This document shows, in pieces, positions 55,272 through 64,000 of a stretch of 64,000 nt of DNA (its first letter is position 1; every line of letters begins with the position of its first letter). Made by a program: the position numbers and the translations under genes. This DNA comes from Phytophthora sp. 'mugwort'. Taxonomy: Eukaryota; Oomycota; Peronosporomycetes; Peronosporales; Peronosporaceae. Location: assembly GCA_033558025.1 (NCBI GenBank), contig JAUCEF010000014.1, positions 3,286,001-3,350,000 on the forward strand, in the 5' to 3' direction. The notes under the pieces were generated by a model, which ran no database searches, was not told the DNA's origin, and worked only from the letters and a program-made list of their open reading frames with translations.

Positions 55272-56607
55272 TTATGCGAATAGATTGCCAAAGCCTGTAT
55301 CCAGGCACTTTTCGTACGAGTCGCGACGAAGCTGTTCCTGACCGTGTCGGTGGCGACGGTACCAGCTCGTTTCGGCCGCGTATGTTACCTTCTTTGTCTC
55401 GAGGATCGCATTTTCGTTCTCTGCTTCCCTCAATCGCACAGCAAGTTCGTCGACAATTGCCACCATTTTCTCTTGAGACTTGGCGGCCGCGAGCGCGTCA
55501 CGCAAGTCCGAGTGCACGCGCAAGTCTTGGAACAGCATCTTAAAGAGGTGTGCACGGACAATTTTGTCGCTCGCAGGCGGGTACAGCGTCGCGCATTCGA
55601 GGTACTGTCTGGCCAACTCCAAGAACGACGTGTCGTCACCAGGTCTGTTATCAGTATGAGCAAACAGCGCTGGATTCTCCAGTAGCCCCTCTGAGCTCAT
55701 GACGCCGTCACAGCCTGTAGCGTCCAGACAGCGAGCAATATCCTCGGGCGTCTCGATGCCTCCGTTCGCGATCACAGGGATATTCAATCGCTCCTTTATG
55801 CGTCGAATTATATCCCAGTTCACCTCGCGTACCGCCGTCTTGTTCATCTCCTTGGTGCGACCGTGTACCGTCAACAGGTCACATCCAGCCTCCTGCAGCA
55901 TGTCCGCGAACTCCAGCGTCTCGTTATCGTCAGGGAACACGCGGATTTTGACCGTCACGGGGATATCAAGTCCGGCGCTAAGTGTCTCCACAATGGCCTT
56001 AACCGTGTCCTTGTCTTGCATCAGGAAGGACCCGTAGTGGCCCTTCCGGGCGATGCCTTGCGGACAGCCCAGGTTCAGGTCAACGGCATCGCAGTGGCCC
56101 TCCACCATCTTGGCCGCCGCCAATACTGTCTTGGGGTCGTTGCCGCAGAACTAACAAGCAACAACACATACACCTATTGTCAGTTGCAAAGGCTTATACA
56201 TGTACAAGACAGCGAAAGGGTCAACGGACCTGCACTACGAGCGGTCGGTCTTGCATGTGGCGCTCAAACATTTTCTCACGATACTCGGTGTTCTCAGCGA
56301 ACAGGCGACTGTGGAGCATGGGTGTGTAGCAGCAATCGGCACCGAGCTTGCGGCACAGCATGCGGAAAGCCAGCTCCGACTGGTCCACCTACAGTAGAAA
56401 GCATTCATGTTGCGTCAATATTTGGCTTCCACTGCGCGTTGCGATGGCGGAACGGGTCAGATTCCACCCGTTCCAATGTTGAGCGGTAGATAGACGACTG
56501 TAGTCACTCACCATGGGCGCCACAATGCGCTTGGGTGATCCGATGGCGCGGTAGAAGTCGTAGCCGCGCAGCTTCACCATGCTCGCTCGTTGCAGCTCTT
56601 CCGCCAT
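55272..56607 (-). CDS. tRNA-dihydrouridine synthase (Dus1 type)
   Basis: Three exons: 56607-56512, 56388-56230, 56150-55272, with GT-AG introns of 123 and 79 bp; 377 residues. The frame is open upstream of 56607 but without an ATG. The FMN-dependent Dus fold is plain: RIVAPMVDQSELAFR at the flavin pocket, CYTPMLHSRLF, FCGNDP, and DLNLGCPQGIARKGHYGSF, where the Cys of NLGCP is the catalytic acid. VKIRV, TVHGRT and VIANGGI follow, then the helical tRNA-binding C-terminal domain. KGHYG after the catalytic Cys is typical of Dus1, which reduces U16/U17 in the D loop of cytoplasmic tRNAs. The gene faces the RRM/zinc-finger gene head to head, 233 bp between the two starts, so the two may share a promoter region. 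Confidence 0.92.
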
Positions 56608-56778
56608 TAATGGCTCAAGTCGTCGTGTGGCGCACACAAACGAAGTCTGTAGCCAATCAACTTCGAGCTGCACCTGCCCATACAGTTACCAAGAGCATTT
56701 CACAACGGGAATCAGCGCGGCGGGCAAAGTGCGCGCCCGTATCTCGACCGAGTGCGCACTGGAAGTAGAAGAGAGACT

Positions 56779-56792
56779 ATCATTCTCCATTT
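56779..56792 (+). promoter_or_regulatory. INR+FPR core promoter of the RRM/zinc-finger gene
   Basis: ATCATTCTCCATTT matches the oomycete initiator plus flanking element apart from its first base. It lies 49 bp before the ATG at 56841, between two divergent genes. Confidence 0.6.
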
Positions 56793-56840
56793 CCGCGCTC
56801 GCACGCGACGCCTTGCTCCTACACGGTAGAAGATCGCGCC

Positions 56841-59800
56841 ATGGCTGACAGTGCGGTGACACTCTGGGAGAGCGAGCTGCTGCGTGCGCGCCAGTGGCTT
56901 GCTGCCAGTCGCAGGAGCAAGCAGCAGGAGAGTGATCGGCTCTTCCAGCGCGTCAGTGCACATATCGGCTACAAGGACCACCAGCGCTCGCTGCAGAGCG
57001 AAGTGATAGCTAGCGAGGATGAGGATGACGGTGCACTGGACTTCCTAGGCGACGTGGATGCGGAGGACATGAGTGTATTGCTACAGGCCGAGGCGGCAGC
57101 GGTCGCAGCCCCTCCCGTGGAGATTGCGACGCCCTTGCCGGGCCGTATGCCGAGCGCTGGGGACCTTTTGAAGCCGCTCGAGATGCCGTTGAACCTGGCG
57201 TCGCCTAAGTTGACGCCCAAGGCCAGATCGGTGCCCATGTCGCAGTTGGATCCAACGGCGTTGGGGGCTTCAAAGACGATTAGCGTGGCTGCTAGCGTGA
57301 CATTGGGGACTGATGAGGCGGTTCAGGAGCTGATGCAGGATTTGCACGTACATGTGACGCAAGCACATTTGGATACCGAAGAGACCAAGACCGAGGAGAG
57401 CACACCGCCACATTTGTTGAAAAACTTTGGAGGAAATAGTAAGGTAAGGAGCAATGGGCTGCGAGTCGAGGCTGGGAGCAAGACAGGGCAGTCCAAGTTT
57501 ATGCAGCAGGTGTCGTCCAAGAGCCCGCAAGAACCACACAAGAAGAAGGCTGCTACTCCTGCTACTGCTACGACGAAGCATGATGATGAGGTTACGGCGG
57601 AAATGCTCAGTTGGGTGTCAGGCTACCGCGACCCGGAAGTGATTCAACGCAAGGAAAATATGCGACGGAAACGAAAGCATACGAACCGCTATGGTGTATC
57701 CTCAGAGGAGGAACAGCTGCAAGTTCTGCAGCAGATCAAGCACATCACACGCGAAAGTGACAGTGAAAGCGAAGACGACTTCAGCAGCGATTATTCGCCA
57801 GCAGAAAATGAAGAGGTACTAGAACCAGACGAACCCGAGGTGGTAGATTTACTCAGTGACGATTACCTGGATAGCGACGAGGAGAAGCGACCCATGAAGC
57901 GGAAGAGGAAACGACTGCGTCAGGCGGAGCCAGCAACGAAGAAAAAAAAGGCACGGTCACGAAAACCAGTCGTCACGCGAAAAGTGACCCAACAGGATTT
58001 CACCAGCAAGACCTCATCTTTGCCAGCCAACGGGCAGGAGGGACTCCCGCTTAGTAGTCCTGAAGATAGCGATTCTAATCGCACTCCAGCTACGACCAAA
58101 AATGCATCGATAGAAGGATTGCGTGACGACGCAACAGGAAAGCTGAATCAACCGATTGAGGTTATGTCGAGTGGAGATGAAGCAGGGGACAGCGACATGG
58201 CCGGTACCTTAAAAACGCGAGGCAGTCGATCGAGGAGTAGCCAACGGGAGTCTGGAGGTACGAAGGAGTCGACCACCGTACGATCGAAGATACCTGAAAC
58301 CTTCAAAAGTTCTCAAAATCGAGTCTTCAAAGAAGCTACTCAGAAAAAGGAGTCTACGCAAGAAAAATCGACCAAGGCAGCCTCAACAACTGCTGATACG
58401 GAGGATAATACGCCTGGAATTGGAGAGATATCTTCCGGATTAGTTTCCTCCAACAATAAAGCTGTTGGACGAACACAAGAAACCGGAATACTTGATGATT
58501 TAACGAATATCAAGAAGACTACGATGCAGCCTTCAGAGGTTAACGGTGATGATGATGCTCTTTCTGACGAAAGGACTGTTGATTTGGAGGGGGAGGATTT
58601 GTCAGCTGAGATCGAGGATCAAGATGATGTTACTGTGCATGAAGTGGTGGTTGGAAGCAGCATTGCTGCAGAACAAAAGGGCCCAGAGGTCCAGGCGGGC
58701 GAGGAGCCGAAGATGGCAGAAAACACTACTGCTGAAGCACAGCCTAACACAGAAGCAGACGATGACGATGTCTCGGAAGCTGAAACGGAAATACTGGAAG
58801 ACGATGAGCCAGATACAGACGATCTCGGACTCGACTACAGTGACGACAGCGACGAGGGAAGCACAACGCGTGGCGTGAAGGACGCCCTAGGCAGCAAGAA
58901 GGTTGGTACAATATCCGAGAGGATATTAACATCTGCAACGCGCAGCGACGGTAACTCCAAGAGAAAAACACCAAGTGAAGACAAGAACAAAAGCAAACTT
59001 GATGCTTCGACAGCTGGGGTGCAGCAATTCTTTGCTTTCACGCCGCTTAAATTGAAGCCCAACACAAAGACCACATCACGTACGTCGTCAAAACCCTTGC
59101 CCGTGCACGCGTATGCTGAAACTCACGTGAAAAAGGGAGATAATGATATTAGGAGGGCTTCAGAGGGTCACAAAAAATTTCCTGAGGTCACGCCTACAAA
59201 GCCTTCGGTTGGTTCCAACGGACTTCGCCCACGCAAAAGAATTATATCTACTACAACTATTATGAAGGGCAAGTATGCGGTGACGAGGCGAAGTACTAAA
59301 ATGTTGAATCCAGAGGACGCTCCCGGATCGAAGCGACACCCGAAAAGCCAATACACTATGGTGTCGACCAAGATGTACAACAAGGACCTTGATGACGTAC
59401 CATTGACTATTTTGGCGAAGGAAATGACCAAAAAGCCCGACGACAACCCCCAAACTAGATATCTGTCATACGCGGGGGCTAGGAAGACCGAGGATACACC
59501 CACTTATATAGTGGAGACACCACGCATTGTCCCTAAGTTTCGCTTTGGCGGTGGTAGTGGGCTTAACTCGAACTCGTCGGCAATATGTGCTTCTCCAGCG
59601 GCGTCAAATGGACAGAATTCGCAAATCCACGATAAAATTGCTCCGCAAGGTGGATACATGCGAGAGCCTCAAATAAGTATTTATGATGCGCTACATATGG
59701 ACGGGCAGGAGAGTGCTAGCGATAGTCGCGAAGGGACCGGCTACAAACGTCCCAATCGCTTTAAAAAGATGCAGGAGGAAGCAGCACGAAATGGCACCCC

Positions 59801-61410
59801 GATGGTTAAAAGCCGGCTGCAGAGTACAGATTGGGACAAAGTTCCAATTCCAAAGAAGAAAAAACAAGCACCGCAGGTGGAGAAGTCTAAGCAGGATGCA
59901 CTATCACTAGGTCCATCAAAAACGAATGGCTTTGGGACTAAGAATGGAGGAAAGACCCAAAACAAACGTCGCAAGAAAAAATTGGGATCTGCATACAAAA
60001 ACTTTGGGCCGAGCTACTATGGGCCACAAGCCGCATCGTTGGCGACACCAGACTCGCCTTCGCGTGGACACCGTGGCCGGGAACACAGCAATTATCGGCA
60101 CGATGATGATCGTAGGAAAAAGCGGTCACCATCGCCATACTCTAGAAGTCGTGAACGTTATGATAGGCGTGACGATCGCAGGCGCAGAGGGTCATCTCGT
60201 TCTAGGTCTCGCTCTCCTAGCCCCCGAGGTCGCGACTGTAGCAGTCGGCATCGCCGCCGTTCACGCTCGAGGTCTTGGTCGTGGGAGAGGTCGAGTGAGC
60301 GTGATAACTACCGTTCAGTTCTGAGCGTCCACGATCGAGACCTACAAACTGGAGGATCACTTTTGCCAGAGTTCCGTAGCTCCAGCAAGAAGAAGGACCC
60401 TGAGCGGCCTGAGTTGGGTGAAGTTTGCCAAAATAGTAAAATTGGAGGCACTGATCGATCGGCAAAGATGCAGAAATTTTCGGATTTTGCAGAAGCACCG
60501 CCTTCACCAGGCACCCTGGCCACGTGTGACGACGATGGTGACACGATGTACATTTCCGATTCGGATGAAGACGGAAATGCTATGATAAAGGGCGTTGAAG
60601 ATATTCGCTTCGACCTGGACAGCGTTCCTGCTGATGAAGCCTTGATGGCGAGGCAGGTATATGTCACGGGGGTGAACCCAACAGTTTTTGCTGACCAGAT
60701 TGAGGAGGACTTTGCGCGCTTTGGTGTTGCGGTGAGTGCGCTTAACAGGTCTTGCATGACAGGCTTTGGTGTAAGTTAGGGTCTGACTCGTGACTTGGTT
60801 TCTATTGTGAAGGTTGATCGACAGACGGGGTTTCCTGCTATTGACATCTTTCGATGCCAACGCAATCATCTCGGGCGTGGCGATGCATGCGTGACATTTG
60901 AGACGGAGGAGGGCGCGCAAGAAGCAGTAGAGGAACTCAACTGTAAGTACCGGCTCGTTCTTTCTACGTGTTTGACAATGAACTCAAATGGACAATTGAT
61001 TTAACCCATCTGAACAGCAAAAAACGTCAAAAATTCAATGATCCTCGTTCGACGAATGGATGCGCATACCCAGCGCATTCTCACAGTGCAGTTTCAAATG
61101 ATACGAAATACGTGGAAATGCACTGGAGCGCAGTGCCGCGCGGACGTTAGCATTTGGAATGCCAAGTGTGACAAGTGTGGAAGGAAGCGCGTGTATTGGC
61201 CGAGCAACATTAAGATTGTAGCGGAATCCTGGCTGTGTTCGCTGTGAGTTCTCCACTGCGGAGGTTTTGCTGTCTTGGCAACGTTGCTCTAACGTTGTTT
61301 GGTGTTTGTTTCGCAGTTGCTTCACAGCGAACGACCCATTCGCAACGAGTTGCCACGGTTGCATGGAAAAGTTACCCGAGGTAGACCGCTCGACGTTCTA
61401 CACGTCCTGA
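56841..61410 (+). CDS. Large RS/acidic protein with C-terminal RRM and two RanBP2-type zinc fingers
   Basis: Four exons: 56841-60731, 60813-60942, 61018-61243, 61317-61410; 1446 residues. Most is low-complexity: acidic Ser/Asp/Glu blocks, basic KRKRKRLRQ-like stretches and an RS domain (about 1090-1155: RSRERYDRR..., SRSRSRSPSPRG). An RRM follows (about 1272-1345: VYVTGVNPTVFADQIEEDF, then RGDACVTFET), interrupted by two introns. Two RanBP2-type fingers come next: WKCTGAQC...CDKC (about 1373-1395) and WLCSLCFTANDPFATSCHGC (about 1412-1432), which exactly fits W-X-C-X2-C-X3-N-X6-C-X2-C. RRM plus such fingers suggests a single-stranded RNA binder of the FUS/TAF15/ZRANB2 kind that works in splicing or transcription. 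The N-terminal 1,250 residues match nothing I know. Missing introns 2-3 would cut the protein before the fingers. Confidence 0.82.
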
Positions 61411-62188
61411 TTGAGACGCGGACTGCACTGCGTGGTTGGCATGAGCAATCTAAGGCAAGTTGACGACAGCAAGATGGAGAAGAAGAGCAGCTAGGTGTCC
61501 GTCCTTGCATGTTGCGTCTCGTATGTGTTAGTGTGTGCGTGTTTGGTGTGTGAGTGTCGGGTGTCCTTTTGACGTGACAGTGGCTACCATCCGGTGAGAA
61601 ACAAACGATAATGCAGAGGAGAAATGACGCAGCGGTCTAGCATAATCAAATGCCAGTAGTAAACCACGCGATGCCAAACAAGAGAATCCCCGAGGTCTTG
61701 CCAAAACCAAATATCCATCCAATGGTCCAACTACCAGTTTTGAATGACAACGACAGCGATAGTTCCGTGAATCATCTATGAGCGATCAAAAAGCCAGCAT
61801 TAGTAGCCACAACAACAAAAAGTTTGTAGTGTATGTCATACACCGTGGCTATGGTTGTGATACCTCCTCATCGGGTCAAGCCGACCCAGTTGGGTGTGAT
61901 GCAAACAAAAGTTGCCGTTGACGTCAGTCACTCTCTCGAGTGAATGTAGTGACTGTTGAAGTGAGTAGATACAAACGCAAAGTCAATTTATTTATGTCGC
62001 CGCCTTAAAGGGGGAAGGAAACAAGCATATCCAAAAAAGCTCAGAAACCAAGCTCAAACCGGAGGAAGGACACCCGGAAGCAGAGCAGCCCGACGCCAGC
62101 CAACTCCCTGTCGCCGCCGTCTTCTCTATCTTCTCATTGTCCTATCCTCTCCCATTCCCCTTCCATTACTTTTCCTGCTGTCCCCGCC
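61411..62188. other. Intergenic, 5' flank of the PDCD4-like gene
   Basis: No gene seen; short minus-strand frames near 61322-61722 have no family signature. A pyrimidine-rich stretch at 62090-62185 contains TTCTCATTGTCC (62131-62142), a possible initiator about 55 bp before the ATG. Confidence 0.5.
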
Positions 62189-63476
62189 ATGTCCGCCGCT
62201 CCCGAAGGTAACGACTCGTCAGCCTTAGATATTTCTACTGATCTTTTTACTAACTTAAGAATTTAACATAGAGACCGTGACTGCCATGGAGGAAGTCTTG
62301 CCGCAGCCGACCCCCGACCCCGCGGCCTCGAGCAGCGGTGGCACTGGCGGCGGTGACAAGTCGCTGCCGCCCCGCAAGGAGCGCAGCAAGTCGCGCGATG
62401 CTGGCAAGCGCATGGGCGGCGGCCAGAAGGCGTCCTGGAAGGTGACGGAGATCCCGCGGGCCGTACCTGCGGACGAGCACGACCCCAATTATGACAGCGA
62501 GGCGGATGAGAACGTGGTGCTCGTGTCTACGGTGGACGGCTCGCCCAAGAAGACAGTGACACCGACACTCGAGCCGGACGAGCTGGCAGCCAAAGAGCTG
62601 GCGCTCAACCCGCCACCGGAGATTAAGAAGCGCATCATCGAGATTCTGGACGAGTACTTCACGAGCGGAGACGCTGACGAGGTGCTGAGCTCGCTCAGCG
62701 ACCTGGACGAGCCTGAGTTTAATTACGAAGTGGTTAAGCGTGCCATCACTATGGCTATGGACAAGAACGACAAGGAGCGCGAGCTTGCTTCGCGTCTTAT
62801 CTCGGCGTTGTACCTGGATGGACTCACAGCTGGACAGGTGCTTATGGGCTTCCGTCGCGTGCTGCTGTTAGCTGGTGACTTGCAGATCGACATCCCCACG
62901 GCCAAGAACATGCTGGCCATCTTCTGTGCTCGTGCTGTGGTGGACGAGATCCTCCCACCAAGCTTTCTGGAGGACCCGTTCATCACGCGATACGCTCCCG
63001 AGATCGCGGCCGAGGCGATTAAGAAGCTGAGCATCAACCACGCCACGGCACGAATGGAGAAGGCGTGGGGACCGGGTGATGGCCGCCCCGTTGAGGAGCT
63101 TAAAGTGGCCATCGATCAGCTTACCAAGGAGTACTTGCTGTCTCGCGACCTCGATGAGGCTGCGCGCTGTGTTCGCGAGCTGAATGTACCGCACTTCCAC
63201 CACGAAGTGGTCAAGCGCGGCATCACGAACTCGCTTGAAGAGGGCGGCGAGGCTAATAGTGGAGCTATGGCGTCGCTCTTGGCCTACCTGGTGTCTCACG
63301 AAGTGGTGTCCACAGGCCAGCTGATTAAGGGCTTCGAGCGTTTTAAATTTGTACTGGAAGACGTCGCTCTGGACATTCCCAATGCGGCCGCGCTGTTCCA
63401 GGACATTGTAGCGCGTGGCATCAGCGACGGCATCCTCCCCAAGGACTTCGACGCCAGCGCGGTCAAGAAGCAGTAA
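62189..63476 (+). CDS. PDCD4-like protein with two MA3 domains
   Basis: Two exons, 62189-62207 and 62272-63476; the 19-nt first exon codes MSAAPE and one base of the next codon. The 64-bp intron has a CTAAC branch site. 407 residues. After a disordered Ser/Gly/Lys-rich N-terminus come MA3-1 (about 123-238: IIEILDEYFTSGDADEVLSS, YEVVKRAITMAMD) and MA3-2 (about 280-396: DQLTKEYLLSRDLDEAARCV, HHEVVKRGITNSLEE). PDCD4 family proteins use the MA3 pair to bind the helicase eIF4A and hold back cap-dependent translation; plant relatives (ECIP1/MRF) act in TOR-linked translation control. The DEPEFNYEVVKRAI repeat form is well conserved in both domains. Without the intron the next ATG would be at 62286, giving a slightly shorter protein. 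Confidence 0.9.
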
Positions 63477-63717
63477 GTAGGCGGAGGTATGCACGGGCTG
63501 AATAGCCACCGAAGTGCGACCAGGTAGTTGCGTGGTGAAGGTGAGAGGGCTTGACAAAGTATGTCTGGCTCTCACAGGTATCTATCTACACACGCATAAT
63601 ACACGGCTCATGTTCTCTTCGTATGGGTGTTGCTGATGTGAGCATTGCAACACGATAGCAAATAGAGTAAATATTAAGAAACGACGGAGATGACGCCGCC
63701 CAAGTGTTGTCCCCAGT

Positions 63718-64000
63718 CTACGAGCAGCATGGGTCGGCTGACACGGGCACCTTCGCTGTATCCTTACCGAACATGAAGAAGCTGGCCATGAAGCCTACCA
63801 CAATACTGGTGATAAGCGTCAGGTCGTACGTCATCACCACCAGCATGAGCAAATACGCGAGCGAGATCCTCAGTCCGCGCATCAGCGCGTCGCCCAGGTG
63901 CGTCCAGTTGCCGACCTTCACGGATGTTGGCGTCACTGGTCTCATGGGGAGCGTCGGGTGCGTATGCTCCACTGTGGAATGCGGTGCAGCCTTCGCGTTC
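63718..64000 (-). CDS. CTR-family copper transporter, C-terminal part
   Basis: The frame is open from the window edge to the stop at 63718, so the N-terminus lies beyond 64000. Two membrane spans are visible. TM2 is about LRISLAYLLMLVVMTYDLTL, with the MxxxM copper-selectivity pair (MLVVM). TM3 is ITSIVVGFMASFFMF, with a small-residue packing face where CTR proteins have GxxxG. The tail ends ADPCCS, and a Cys pair at the C-terminus is typical of CTR transporters, where it passes Cu(I) to chaperones. CTR proteins work as trimers in plasma or vacuolar membranes. The Met-rich outer domain and TM1 should be on the adjoining sequence. Confidence 0.75.
   Translation of the reverse strand, partial: NAKAAPHSTVEHTHPTLPMRPVTPTSVKVGNWTHLGDALMRGLRISLAYLLMLVVMTYDLTLITSIVVGFMASFFMFGKDTAKVPVSADPCCS

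Noticed and set aside
1..64000. CRISPR arrays, rRNA genes or bacterial operons
   Set aside because: None seen; introns and gene content are eukaryotic throughout.

Overview
The window looks like a nuclear contig from an oomycete, most likely Phytophthora or a close relative. The reasons are short GT-AG introns of about 60-85 bp, a Crinkler-type effector relic, tandem GH72 cell-wall genes, a TKL receptor-like kinase, INR/FPR-type core promoter motifs and a large load of oomycete-style transposons. The species is inferred and was not tested.

Layout. 1-1.6 kb: remnant of an integrated dsDNA virus, a frameshifted jelly-roll capsid gene convergent with a small ExoX-like gene. 2.0-3.3 kb: Crinkler pseudogene. 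4.1-7.7 kb: decayed hAT and DDE_3 transposons. 8.4-19.5 kb: conserved block with a TKL receptor-like kinase, ATG13, an RWDD3-like protein and Integrator subunit 5. 20.3-39.0 kb: transposon island. It contains a copia element interrupted by a LINE (15-bp target-site duplication), a FAR1-type MULE with a Ulp1-like tail, a pogo relic, and a copia LTR split by a 5.5-kb Harbinger element (TTA duplication) that itself holds a second MULE. 39.3-40.6 kb: cytochrome b5/b5-reductase fusion. 41.6-42.0 kb: inverted decayed copy of the ATG13 3' end. 43.0-50.3 kb: three GH72 glucanosyltransferase genes plus one relic. 50.5-64 kb: dense housekeeping block with a SET/cyclin/CDK-like fusion, Dus1, an RRM/RanBP2 zinc-finger protein, a PDCD4-like protein and the end of a CTR copper transporter.

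How they relate. Several conserved genes act in RNA metabolism and transcription: Integrator, the SET/cyclin fusion, the RRM-zinc-finger protein, Dus1 and PDCD4. The GH72 array remodels wall beta-1,3-glucan. ATG13 starts autophagy. The most unusual gene is at 50503-55083. It joins an H3K36-type methyltransferase to a Tudor-like region, an RRM, a cyclin T/K-like module and a CDK-like kinase domain that has lost its catalytic residues. Exon boundaries were read by eye from splice signals and frame continuity.
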